Source: Sandaracinaceae bacterium (GTDB lineage Bacteria > Myxococcota_A > Polyangia > Polyangiales > Sandaracinaceae). From it: DNA of 64,000 bases. The DNA is taken from positions 1-64,000 of the forward strand of contig JAVJQK010000031.1 in NCBI GenBank assembly GCA_040218145.1, in the 5' to 3' direction. This document shows, in pieces, positions 28,370-37,007 of the stretch (positions are counted from its first letter, which is position 1; each line of letters begins with the position of its first letter). Position numbers and translations under genes: made by a program. A model generated the notes under the pieces. It did no database searches, was not told the DNA's origin, and saw only the letters and a program-made list of their open reading frames with translations.

Positions 28370-29020
28370 GTGAGCAAGCGGTGGCGCATCGGGGTCGGGC
28401 TGATCATCGCGGGGCTGGTGATCGCGATCGGGTGGAGCTTCTCGCAGAGCCCTCCCGCCGACAGGGCCGCCGCGGGGCCTGCGCCGCCCTGCCCGTACGG
28501 CTTCGTGGACAGGCCGTCCGAGACCGCGCCCGTCCTTCAGCGGCTGCGCACGACCACCGACGGAGCCGCCGTCCTGGCCGCGCTCGGTCAGACCGAGGTC
28601 CGCTTCTGCTGGGGGGAGATCGCAAACCCCGTGGTCCAGGAAGGGAGGCTGCTCCTCATGAGCACGGCCGACGCGCCGCCGCAGCGCGCGGCCCGCGCCG
28701 CTCACCTGCTCCACCACGCGGCGCACGGGCTCCCCCTCCCCGATTCGATCGACGCGGACGCGGACTGCGGGGCGCTCGTGGCGCAGGCGCTCCGACGGGA
28801 GGCCGAAGCGTACGCGCTCGAGGTGCGGCTCCGCCGGAGGCTCGGGGCCGAGGACACGCGATACGAGTTCGAGCCCGTCTTCTTCGAGACCGATCCGGCG
28901 GACCAGGTCGCGCTCATCGAGGGCTACCTCCGCGCGCACCCGGACGGGGCCGAGAACCTCGAGCCGCTGGCGCGCGGCTACCGGGAGCGATGCGAGGCCG
29001 CCGTCGCCGAAGCGCGGTAA
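28370..29020 (+). CDS. membrane-anchored hypothetical protein
   Basis: A 216-residue protein with one N-terminal membrane helix (IGVGLIIAGLVIAIGWSF) and an extracytoplasmic domain with CPYGF, TEVRFCWGEI and HLLHHAAHGLPLPD. The LHHAAHG-type histidine cluster could bind metal, as in putative peptidase-like proteins, but a complete HExxH is absent. The start is GTG at 28370. It precedes the GH31 gene by 11 bp and probably shares its transcript. I do not recognise a family. Confidence 0.6.
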   Translation: MSKRWRIGVGLIIAGLVIAIGWSFSQSPPADRAAAGPAPPCPYGFVDRPSETAPVLQRLRTTTDGAAVLAALGQTEVRFCWGEIANPVVQEGRLLLMSTADAPPQRAARAAHLLHHAAHGLPLPDSIDADADCGALVAQALRREAEAYALEVRLRRRLGAEDTRYEFEPVFFETDPADQVALIEGYLRAHPDGAENLEPLARGYRERCEAAVAEAR

Positions 29021-29031
29021 GCTCAGGTCCG

Positions 29032-30870
29032 ATGACGCGCTCGCTCGCCCTCGTCCTGCTCGCCGCCCTCGCGGGCTGCGACGATCCCGAGGCGCCGGAC
29101 GGCGGCGTACCGCCCGACGCGCCCGCGCCTCCCGCTTGCACGTGGACGCCCCCCGCCGAGCCCGAGGACATCGCCGAGCCCGAGGCGTACACGCCGCGCT
29201 GGGCGTTCGAGCCCTGGATCAGCAAGGACATCAGCGATCGCGACGACAGCTACGCGTTCGTCGATGGCTTCATCGAGCGCGACATCCCCGTGGGCGTGCT
29301 CGTGATCGACTCTCCCTGGGACGTGCACTACACGACGTTCACGCCCAACCCCGAGCGCTACCCGATGTTCGAGCAGATGGTCGACGACATGCACGCGCGC
29401 GACGTCCGCGTGGTCATGTGGGTCACCCAGATGGTCAACCGCTCGAGCTTCGACGCCGAGATGGGCGGAGACGTCTACCGCGGGCTCTCGCCCAACTTCC
29501 GCGAGGGCTGCGAGTGCGGCTTCTTCGTGCAGGGTTGCAAGACCTACGCGTGGTGGAAGGGCATGGGGGCCGGCGTCGACTTCTTCGGCGCGGACGCGCG
29601 CGCCTGGTGGCACGCCCAGCAGGATCCGATGCTCGAGGCGGGCATCGACGGCTGGAAGCTGGACTTCGGCGAGAGCTACATGGAGGAGGACGAGTTGCTC
29701 CTCACCGCCGAGGGCATGGTGGCGCACCAGGACTACTCGGAGGCGTACTACAGGGACTTCCTCGCCTACGGTCGGCATCGCAACGGGCCCGACTTCGTGA
29801 CCATGGTGCGGCCCTGGGACGTCTCCTACGATCGGCGAGGCCGCTTCCACGCCCGCCCCGAGCACGCGCCCGTCGCCTGGGTCGGTGACAACCACCGCGA
29901 CTGGTCGGGGCTGATCGACGCGCTCGACCACATCTTCCGCTCCGCCGAGGCGGGCTACGTCGTGTTGGGCTCCGACATGGGCGGCTACCTCGATCGCGAC
30001 CAGGACGTCCTGACCCGCGAGATCCCCTTCGACCTCGAGGTCTTCCAGCGCTGGATCGGCGTCGGAGCCATGACGCCGTTCATGCAGCTCCACGGCCGAC
30101 AGAACCTCGCGCCCTGGACGGTGCCGGAGCGCGTCGACGAGACGGTGGAGCTCTACCGCTACTGGGCCACCCTCCACCACGAGATGGTCGGCTTCTGGTT
30201 CAGCCTCACGCAGGAGGCCTACGCGTCCGACTCCGTGATTCTGCATCCGCAGGGCGCCGAAGCCGACTGGGCCGACGACTGGCGCTACGTCATCGGCGAG
30301 CACTTCCTCGTCGCCCCGCTGCTCGCCGCGGGCGACACGCGCGACGTCGCGCTCCCGGCCGGCGCGCGCTGGTACGACTGGTGGGACCCGAGCGGCGACC
30401 CGCTCGACGGCGGCACGACCCTGACCGACTACGCGGTGCCCGAGCGCCGCCGCATCCCGCTCTTCGTGCGCGAGGGCGCCATCGTGCCCGTCGACGTCGA
30501 GAGCGAGACGACCGGCCTGGGCAACGCGGCGTCCGCCGACCACCTCACCGTGCTGGTCTGGCCGAGCGAGACGCCGAGCGAGCTCTCGCTGCACGAGACC
30601 GACGACGTGGTGACCGCGCTCGGCGCCGCGCGGGCCGCGGACGGCGGGATCACCGTGACCGCGTCCCGGGCGCGGCGAGGTCTGATCTTCCGGATCCGCG
30701 CCACGTCCGCGCCGTCCGCCGTCGCGGCGGGAGACGCGCTGAGCGCCCACGCCGACCGCGCCAGCTTCGACGCGGCGGCCTCGGGGTGGTTCTTCGACCC
30801 GGCCGCGCGCTGGCTCTGGGTGAAGGTGCCCGCGAGCGACGGCGTCGTGCGCGTTCAGACGACGCCGTGA
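29032..30870 (+). CDS. glycoside hydrolase family 31 lipoprotein
   Basis: A 612-residue secreted GH31 enzyme (alpha-glucosidase, alpha-xylosidase or sulfoquinovosidase class). The signal peptide ALVLLAALAGC gives a lipoprotein. The (beta/alpha)8 barrel starts almost at once: VGVLVIDSPWDVHYTTF, the nucleophile motif GWKLDFGES with Asp211, and the acid/base Asp286 in VGDNHRDW. The beta-sandwich after the barrel (VAPLLAAGDTRDVALPAG) is present, but the N-terminal beta-sandwich usual in GH31 is missing, leaving only about 45 linker residues. Its stop overlaps the sulfotransferase start (GTGA). Specificity is not readable. Confidence 0.85.
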   Translation: MTRSLALVLLAALAGCDDPEAPDGGVPPDAPAPPACTWTPPAEPEDIAEPEAYTPRWAFEPWISKDISDRDDSYAFVDGFIERDIPVGVLVIDSPWDVHYTTFTPNPERYPMFEQMVDDMHARDVRVVMWVTQMVNRSSFDAEMGGDVYRGLSPNFREGCECGFFVQGCKTYAWWKGMGAGVDFFGADARAWWHAQQDPMLEAGIDGWKLDFGESYMEEDELLLTAEGMVAHQDYSEAYYRDFLAYGRHRNGPDFVTMVRPWDVSYDRRGRFHARPEHAPVAWVGDNHRDWSGLIDALDHIFRSAEAGYVVLGSDMGGYLDRDQDVLTREIPFDLEVFQRWIGVGAMTPFMQLHGRQNLAPWTVPERVDETVELYRYWATLHHEMVGFWFSLTQEAYASDSVILHPQGAEADWADDWRYVIGEHFLVAPLLAAGDTRDVALPAGARWYDWWDPSGDPLDGGTTLTDYAVPERRRIPLFVREGAIVPVDVESETTGLGNAASADHLTVLVWPSETPSELSLHETDDVVTALGAARAADGGITVTASRARRGLIFRIRATSAPSAVAAGDALSAHADRASFDAAASGWFFDPAARWLWVKVPASDGVVRVQTTP

Positions 30871-31553
30871 TCGTCAGCCACCGACACCGCTTCATCTTCG
30901 TCAAGACCGTCAAGACGGCGAGCACCAGCGTGGAGATCGCGCTCTCCCGTCACTGCGGCCCCGACGACGTGATCACGCCGCTGAGCGAGCGGGACGAGGC
31001 GCTCCGCCGCGCGGAGGGGGGGCGCCCGCCGCAGAACCACCTGGTCCCGTGGTCGGAGTACGCGCCCGAAGACGTCGCGGAGCTCGCGACGCGCCGTCAC
31101 CCGAAGGCCGCGTTCTTCAACCACATCGGGGCCCGCGCCGCGCGCGAGCGACTCGGCGCCGAGGTCTGGGAGAGCTACCGGAAGCTCACGGTGGAGCGGA
31201 ACCCCTGGGACAAGGTGCTCTCCTACTTCCACTGGATCCAGGGCCACGACGCGGGCAGAGCGCTCGACGAGCTCATCGAGAGCGGGGACGCGTTCGCGTG
31301 CCGAGGCTGGCCGCTCTACACCGTCGACGACGTCGTCGCCGTCGACACGGTGATGCGCTTCGAGTCGCTCGAGGAGGAGCTCGGTGCCGCGTGCGCGGCG
31401 CTCGGGATCGACACGCTGGGCCGTCTGCCCCACGCGAAGTCACACTTCCGCCGCGATCGGCGGAGCTACCGCGAGGTGCTCACCGACGCGCAGCGCGACA
31501 CCATCGCGCGGGCCTGCGCGCCCGAGATCGCGCTGATGGGCTACCGCTGGTGA
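30867..31553 (+). CDS. sulfotransferase family protein
   Basis: A 228-residue PAPS-dependent sulfotransferase of the type 2 (carbohydrate) family. The 5'-phosphosulfate loop FVKTVKTASTSVE is at residues 11-23, and the 3'-phosphate-binding motif ERNPWDKVLSYF at 110-121. The GTG start at 30867 overlaps the GH31 stop, so the two are coupled: one enzyme would cut a glycan and the other sulfate one, possibly a surface polysaccharide. There is no signal peptide, as expected for a cytoplasmic enzyme. The acceptor is unknown. Confidence 0.8.
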   Translation: MIVSHRHRFIFVKTVKTASTSVEIALSRHCGPDDVITPLSERDEALRRAEGGRPPQNHLVPWSEYAPEDVAELATRRHPKAAFFNHIGARAARERLGAEVWESYRKLTVERNPWDKVLSYFHWIQGHDAGRALDELIESGDAFACRGWPLYTVDDVVAVDTVMRFESLEEELGAACAALGIDTLGRLPHAKSHFRRDRRSYREVLTDAQRDTIARACAPEIALMGYRW

Positions 31554-31559
31554 GCGCGG

Positions 31560-32024
31560 TCAGCCGCCGCCGAGGTCGGCGCGGATGGGGTACTCGCGGA
31601 GCAGGGACTCGTCGAGCTCCTCCGCCTCCTCCAGCTCCATGTCGCGCTCCAGCCGATCGAGGAAGCGCTGCATGCGGGGCACGAACGTCCACGCCCCCTC
31701 CGTCGAGAGGAGGGCGCGCAGGGAGCTGAGCGTCTCCCGCTGGGCGGCGTGCTCGGCGCTGAGCTTGCGCGCGCGCTCGGGGCCCCACGCGTCGATCGTC
31801 GCCAGCGTGGGCAGGAGGATCTGGTCTTCGAGCGCCAGATGCGCTTCGAGGGAATCCAGCAGCGCTCGCGTGGCGACGGCGAGCTGACTCTCGTCCGGCA
31901 GCTCCAGCCGCCCCGTGGGCGCGCCGAGGAGCGACCGGATCTCCGCGATGGACTTGCGCAGCTTGGCGTGGTCAGCGAGCACGCGCGCACGGACCTGGCT
32001 CGGAAGGGGGGGCTCCTGGCTCAT
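31560..32024 (-). CDS. hemerythrin-like (HHE) domain protein
   Basis: A 154-residue four-helix protein with hemerythrin-type ligands: His19 in LADHAKLR, His62 and Glu66 in EAHLALEDQ, and His92 in SAEHAAQ. Hemerythrins bind a di-iron centre that senses or carries oxygen or NO. The last helix (LERDMELEEAEEL) lacks the His usually found before the final carboxylate, so the metal site may be incomplete. It faces the N-formylglutamate amidohydrolase gene across 79 bp. Confidence 0.75.
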   Translation of the reverse strand: MSQEPPLPSQVRARVLADHAKLRKSIAEIRSLLGAPTGRLELPDESQLAVATRALLDSLEAHLALEDQILLPTLATIDAWGPERARKLSAEHAAQRETLSSLRALLSTEGAWTFVPRMQRFLDRLERDMELEEAEELDESLLREYPIRADLGGG

Positions 32025-32103
32025 GGTTCACCTCTCGAGGAGGACATGCGCGCGGGCGCGATGTCCGCGTTGAGACGGCTCACGCTGCGGTTATCCTGCC
32101 CTC

Positions 32104-32829
32104 GTGACAGCTTTGAAGATCGAGTCGGACGCGGTCGAGGTGCGGGCCGGGCGGAGCGACGCGAAGGTGCTCGTCACCTGCGAGCACGCGAGCCAGCGCA
32201 TGCCCGACGGCTGGGCCTGGCCCGAGCGCGATCGGCGCCTGGTCGACACGCACTGGGCCTACGACCTCGGCGCCGCGGACATGGCCCGCGACTTCGCGGC
32301 CGCGATGGGCGCGGCGGTCGTGCTCTCGCGCTACTCGCGGCTCCTGGTGGACCCCAACCGCCCCGAGGACTCCGATACGCTCTTCCGCACGCACGCCGAG
32401 GGCGAGACGGTGGAGCTCAACACGACGCACCTCCACGCGGAGGAGCGCGCGCGCCGCGTCCAGCGGCTGCTCCGGCCGTACCACGCGACGCTCGACGAGG
32501 AGGTCGCGGCCAGCCGCGCGCCCACCCTGGTTTCCATCCACACCTTCACGCCCGTCTACGAGGGTCAGCCGCGCACGCTCGAGGTCGGCGTGCTCTACGA
32601 CCGGGACGAGGCGCTCGCCGAGCGCGTCGCGCAGGTGCTCGTGAAGGCGGGCCTGAACGCCGCGCTCAACGAGCCCTACTCCGGCAAGGAGGGGCTGATG
32701 TACGCGGTGGATCGACACGCTCGCGCGCACGGCCGCCAGTCGATCGAGTTCGAGGTCCGACAGGACCTGGCCACCGACCCTGCCTTCCGACGCGACTTCG
32801 ACGCCCTGCTGCTCGAGATCTTCGGCTGA
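32104..32829 (+). CDS. N-formylglutamate amidohydrolase family protein
   Basis: A 241-residue member of the N-formylglutamate deformylase (FGase) family. Typical motifs are VTCEHAS (residues 24-30), TLVSIHTFTP in the middle, and DTHWAYDLGA. The family includes HutG of histidine degradation and several uncharacterised amidohydrolases. No hut gene is nearby, so a role outside histidine catabolism is likely. The start is GTG at 32104, at the N-terminus normal for the family. Confidence 0.85.
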   Translation: MTALKIESDAVEVRAGRSDAKVLVTCEHASQRMPDGWAWPERDRRLVDTHWAYDLGAADMARDFAAAMGAAVVLSRYSRLLVDPNRPEDSDTLFRTHAEGETVELNTTHLHAEERARRVQRLLRPYHATLDEEVAASRAPTLVSIHTFTPVYEGQPRTLEVGVLYDRDEALAERVAQVLVKAGLNAALNEPYSGKEGLMYAVDRHARAHGRQSIEFEVRQDLATDPAFRRDFDALLLEIFG

Positions 32830-32897
32830 GAGAAGGCGAGCGCGCCGCCCCCTCTCGAGGGCGACGCGCTCTGGATGGTGGATGAGATGGGTGGGTC

Positions 32898-34433
32898 TCA
32901 GGGCTCGCAAGCGCCGCTGACGCGACGCGCGACCTGGCTGAGGATGGCGTCGATCACCGCCGTGAAGTCGTCCTGACAGATAGACTGCACGACCGAGGGG
33001 CCCGCGTGGTCACGCGCGACCTCGACGAGCCGGGTGGGCGGGAACGCCAGGCCGCGCCCGGGCACGTCGCACGACGGCTGAAGCCGGTTGGGGTTCGCCG
33101 GGTCCACCTGCTCCTGCATGCGCGGGTCGGCGAGCATCGCGGCGTAGTCCGGGCTCGGGCTGACGAGATCCGTCGGGACGCCGGCGACGAGCGCGAAGAT
33201 CACGTCCCCGGGGTCGCTCCGCAGCGCGCGAAGGCCGTCGACGTAGCGGGTGATGGGGTGCAGGGCGCCCGCCTCGTGAGCGAAGCAGCGGAGGTTGAGA
33301 TCCGTGCTGCCGTAGGTCGGCGAGGAGGGGTCGAAGAGCTCGGGATCCGACGCCGAGCAGTCGTTCTCGTCCGTGAGCACGATGGTGGCGAGCACCGAGT
33401 CGGCGCGGAGGAAGCCCGCGTTGGCGCCGTCGGCGTGTCCGCGCGTGCCCGCGTGGAAGGTCAGCGGCGACGTGGAGGGCGTGATGGCCTTGAGCGTCGC
33501 GTCGAGCTGCTGCTCGAAGCCGCAGCCGCCCGTCCCGAGGACCGCCGTGCAGCGCACCTGGTCGACGAAGGCGGCGTCGCTCCCGGGCGGGTCACCCGCG
33601 CGCAGCTCCGCGTAGCTCGGGTACGAGGCGAGGCAGCCGGGCTCGGGCTGCCCGTCCGTGCTCAGCACGCCGTCGTCGCCGAAGTCGGACGCCGCGCAGG
33701 TCGGCACCGTGTAGCCGCCGGTCCCCATGTCCGAGCTGACCGAGCCGGCGCGCAGGCTGTTGAGGGCGGGGAAGTCCTGCACTCCGTCGCCGTCGAGATC
33801 TCCCGTCGCGAGCACCTCGGCCATGCGCGGGATCTGGCTCGCGAGCGAGGCCTGCTCCTCGGTCATGGAGTTCGAGTTGTCGACCATGAAGAGCACGTCG
33901 AGGTCACCGTTGGCGCGGCCGCAGCAGCTCCCCGTGCAGGCGGTGCCCACGAAGGCGCGGCTGAAGTGCGAGGTCTCGGTGAGGGCCTGGCCCGACTCGA
34001 CGCGGGTGGGCAGGGCGACGAAGGTCTCGCCCTCGCCGCGGGTCCAGAAGATGGACGCGGTGTCGGCGTCCCCCGCGAAGGGGAGCCGGACCTCGACCGG
34101 CGCGGCGAAGGTCGTGCCGGCCGGCTCGAAGCGATAGACGGGGGAGAACCCCGTGAAGCTGCCCGGGACCGCCTCGCTCGTGACGGTGACGGTGATCTCG
34201 ACGTCGGACTCGAGCGCCCCGGGGGGGATGACGAGGTCCAGGTCTCCGAGGGTCAGCGCGCCTCCCGAGGCGCCGACCGTGGCGCTGGCGCTCGCGCCCT
34301 CCGGGGGGACGGTGCTGGTCCCCGAGTCGCCCGTCTCTCGCGGGCCCGCGTCTCCCGTCGTGTGGTGCGTCGGCCCGCAAGCCATCGTGAGCAGCGCCAC
34401 CGCGACCCCCAACCTTCTACCGATTCCATGCAT
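32898..34433 (-). CDS. VWA-domain lipoprotein
   Basis: A 511-residue surface lipoprotein. The ATG at 34433 follows GAGGAGA at good spacing, which decides against the in-frame ATG at 34454. Signal peptide LGVAVALLTMAC (lipobox TMAC), a Thr/Gly linker, a ZU5-like beta domain (GGALTLGDLDLVIPPGAL..., VRLPFAGD), then a Cys-flanked von Willebrand A domain with the metal-site motif DVLFMVDNSNSM. Later cysteines (CSAS, CFAHE, CDVPG) suggest disulfides. Such myxobacterial proteins are thought to act in surface adhesion; the role here is unknown. Confidence 0.8.
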   Translation of the reverse strand: MHGIGRRLGVAVALLTMACGPTHHTTGDAGPRETGDSGTSTVPPEGASASATVGASGGALTLGDLDLVIPPGALESDVEITVTVTSEAVPGSFTGFSPVYRFEPAGTTFAAPVEVRLPFAGDADTASIFWTRGEGETFVALPTRVESGQALTETSHFSRAFVGTACTGSCCGRANGDLDVLFMVDNSNSMTEEQASLASQIPRMAEVLATGDLDGDGVQDFPALNSLRAGSVSSDMGTGGYTVPTCAASDFGDDGVLSTDGQPEPGCLASYPSYAELRAGDPPGSDAAFVDQVRCTAVLGTGGCGFEQQLDATLKAITPSTSPLTFHAGTRGHADGANAGFLRADSVLATIVLTDENDCSASDPELFDPSSPTYGSTDLNLRCFAHEAGALHPITRYVDGLRALRSDPGDVIFALVAGVPTDLVSPSPDYAAMLADPRMQEQVDPANPNRLQPSCDVPGRGLAFPPTRLVEVARDHAGPSVVQSICQDDFTAVIDAILSQVARRVSGACEP

Positions 34434-34514
34434 GAAGCGTCTCCTCGGGGACATCGCCCCGGCTGGATTCCGCTCATGGGTCGTCCGACGGGCGCCCGCT
34501 TTCCAACGCGGGGC

Positions 34515-35615
34515 TCAGGCGTCGACGAAGAGCGCGTCGGCCGGGGCGGCGAGGAAACGCGCGACCGGCTCGAAGACGTCCTGGTCGACGAAGCGGCCGA
34601 TCGCGAGGTCGCCGTGCCCGTAGTCGGCCGCGCAGCCCTGGTCGACGCCCACGACGCGCATCTGCTTGTCGACGTCCCCCGCGTCCGCGCCCCAGGCGTC
34701 GAACGCGAGCGCCACGGACTCGGGCGGCGCGAGGCGGTCGTCGGCGCCCGCCACGAACAGCACCGGCGTCGTCGCGCGGCGCAGCGACTCGGTGACCGGC
34801 GTGTCCTCGAACCGGACGTCGCCGCCGGCGTGAGACCACCGGAGGAGCTCCTTCGCGAGCCCGCTCGGGATGTTCACGAAGCCGTTCACCAGCGCCCGCG
34901 CGGGCAGCCCGGGCTCGATGTTGTCCACGTTGTAGATCCAGCGGTGGATGGGGGTGTGCAGCCACTCGGCCGCGAAGGCGAACATGCGCGACGCCAGCCG
35001 CAGGCGGAGGGTCGGCACGATCCAGTGAGGCACCCAGCGGGCCAGGCGAGCGATCGCCGCGAGCGGGGGTCGGACCCTCGCCGGCGAGCCGATCGTCACC
35101 GCGCGGCGCAAGACCGCCGGCAGGAGCGTCTGGCCGAGGCTCGCGTAGAGGAGGATGCCGCCCATCGAGAAGCCGACGTAGTCCAGGCGTTCGGCGCCCG
35201 TCCGGGTGAGCACCTCGCGGACCGCGAGCGGCAGGTCGTGGCGCGCCATCGCCTCGAAGCTCGCCGCGCGCTCCTGCGCCCACGGCAGATCCTCGCGCCC
35301 AGAGCGCAGGGTGAGCAGCCAGACGTCTCGCCCGTCGCGCGCCAGGTGGCGACCGAGCGAGAGGTCCTCCGTCATGTCGTTGTTGCGATGGTTCAGCGCC
35401 AGGCCGTGCACCAGGAGCACCGGGGGCGCCTCGTCGTCGGGGTGCTCACCGCGCGGGAGGCGCCGCAGCTCGATCGCGCTCCCGTCCTCGGTCGCGATGC
35501 GCTCCTCGAGCGCGTAGTCGAGCGACAGCGAGAAGCGCGCCACCCAGTAGCGGTAGTGCAGCCACGCGCCGACGACGAAGGCCAGGAGCAGCGCCACGAG
35601 CATGCCGATGATCAC
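34515..35615 (-). CDS. membrane-anchored alpha/beta-hydrolase
   Basis: A 366-residue hydrolase with an N-terminal membrane helix (MLVALLLAFVVGAWL) and an alpha/beta fold: LLVHGLALNHRNND about residues 67-80, nucleophile elbow GFSMGG with Ser150, FVAGADDRLAPP carrying the probable acid, and a late DYGHGDL with the His. The sequence layout (LVHGL...N, long helical lid) is reminiscent of PHA-synthase-like or lipase-like enzymes. The GTG start at 35615 overlaps the stop of the PtsP-like gene (GTGA). The substrate is unknown. Confidence 0.78.
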   Translation of the reverse strand: MIIGMLVALLLAFVVGAWLHYRYWVARFSLSLDYALEERIATEDGSAIELRRLPRGEHPDDEAPPVLLVHGLALNHRNNDMTEDLSLGRHLARDGRDVWLLTLRSGREDLPWAQERAASFEAMARHDLPLAVREVLTRTGAERLDYVGFSMGGILLYASLGQTLLPAVLRRAVTIGSPARVRPPLAAIARLARWVPHWIVPTLRLRLASRMFAFAAEWLHTPIHRWIYNVDNIEPGLPARALVNGFVNIPSGLAKELLRWSHAGGDVRFEDTPVTESLRRATTPVLFVAGADDRLAPPESVALAFDAWGADAGDVDKQMRVVGVDQGCAADYGHGDLAIGRFVDQDVFEPVARFLAAPADALFVDA

Positions 35616-36910
35616 GAGGTCCTCCGGAAGCGCGCGATGGTGGCCGCGCTCGGGTTGACGCGCACCTCGCCCGCGTCGGCGTCGACGAGGACGCGGTCAC
35701 CGACGCGCGCCCAGGCGAAGAGCCCGCCCACCTCGCTGACGACGGGGAGCTTGGCCGCGCGCGCGACGCGCACCCCGAGGCCGTCCTCGGCCAGCTTGCC
35801 GCTGCACGCCACCGCGGCGGCGCGGTGCGCGACCGCGTTGAGCACCAGCAGCGCGGGGAGTCGATCGGTGACGAGGAGCGCGGCGCCCTGAGACGGAATG
35901 CGCTCGTCGATCACGCGGGCCGCGACCTGCATGCAGAAGGTCTCCGCCTCGACGGAGCGCGCGGTCGAGGCCTCGTTCGGCGCGTTGCCCGCGTAGACGG
36001 CGCGCGCGTAGGCCCGCGCGACGTTGCGGAGCGCGACGGCCGGGTTGAGCTCCTTGTCGGCCTCCTCGGCCACCAGCGCGCGGAACCGCTGGTCGTCCCA
36101 GAGCAGGAAGAGCCCGGCGAGGGTCTCGCGCGCCTCCGGTGGCAGCTGCTCCGCCGCGCGCGTCAGCTCACGCGCCGTGGCCTCGAGCCCGTGCTCCAGG
36201 CGCAGGCGCCGCACCTCGACGTCGACGTCCTCCGCCATCCCGCGTGCGCGCGCGAGCGCAGCGAGACCCTCGAAGGTCGGCGAGGTCTCCACCCGCCCGA
36301 GCACCGCGCCCGGAGACAGACCGCGTCCGCCGAGCTGCGCCTTGCGGGGCGCGTCATCGGCGTCTCCCTCGCGGCGCGCGCGGGCGCGCTCGAGCGCGTA
36401 GGCGAAGCTGGTCGCGAGCGCGGTCGCGAGCACCACCTCGTCGCGGGTGAACGCGCGCCCGATCCGGCGCTGCAGGACGAGGACCGCCTCGGCGCGCCGC
36501 CCCACCAGGATCGGCAAGGCGAGGAAGATCGGGTACTGCTCCTCGCCGAGGCCGGGCACGGGCTTGAAGTGCTCGTCGTCGGCCGCGGTGGAGACGGTGA
36601 CCGGGCGCATGACCTCGGCCGCGAAGCCGGTGATGCCCTCCCCGACCGCCAGGCGCACCTGACCGATCGCCCCGCCAGGGAAGCCGACGTTCGCGCGCAT
36701 CACGAGCACCTGCGCGTCCGGCTCCTCTTCGCGCACGTAGATGGAGGCGACGGGCGCCTCGATGACGGCGGCGACCTCGCTGCACAGGACGCCGAGGACC
36801 TCGGCCAGCGGCCGGGGGCGCGCCGCCTCGTCGATCAGATCGAGGATGCGCTCGATGCGCGGGTCGTCGCGCTCGTGAACCCGGACCTCGACGTTGCGTT
36901 CCCCCGGCAC
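35612..36910 (-). CDS. truncated PtsP-like protein (GAF plus EI N-terminal domains)
   Basis: About 432 residues resembling the first two-thirds of PtsP, the nitrogen-PTS enzyme I. A GAF domain (about 25-175) is followed by an EI N-terminal-like region with LSPGAVLGRV and helical HPr-binding-like segments, then a swivelling phosphohistidine-type domain ending VGDRVLVDADAGEVRVNPS. The phosphorylatable His position is within NAVAHRAAA. The C-terminal PEP-binding barrel of enzyme I is absent, so autophosphorylation from PEP is not expected. It could be a regulatory remnant. The start is uncertain: GTG 36910 chosen, TTG 36958 possible. Confidence 0.7.
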   Translation of the reverse strand: MPGERNVEVRVHERDDPRIERILDLIDEAARPRPLAEVLGVLCSEVAAVIEAPVASIYVREEEPDAQVLVMRANVGFPGGAIGQVRLAVGEGITGFAAEVMRPVTVSTAADDEHFKPVPGLGEEQYPIFLALPILVGRRAEAVLVLQRRIGRAFTRDEVVLATALATSFAYALERARARREGDADDAPRKAQLGGRGLSPGAVLGRVETSPTFEGLAALARARGMAEDVDVEVRRLRLEHGLEATARELTRAAEQLPPEARETLAGLFLLWDDQRFRALVAEEADKELNPAVALRNVARAYARAVYAGNAPNEASTARSVEAETFCMQVAARVIDERIPSQGAALLVTDRLPALLVLNAVAHRAAAVACSGKLAEDGLGVRVARAAKLPVVSEVGGLFAWARVGDRVLVDADAGEVRVNPSAATIARFRRTS

Positions 36911-37007
36911 GGACCGAGTATACGTCGCGAGGAGGCCCGGCGCAGGCGTCGACGCCAACGTTCGCGGAGCGGAAACGAGGCCGAAACCGGGCCCCTGCGC
37001 GCCGCGC

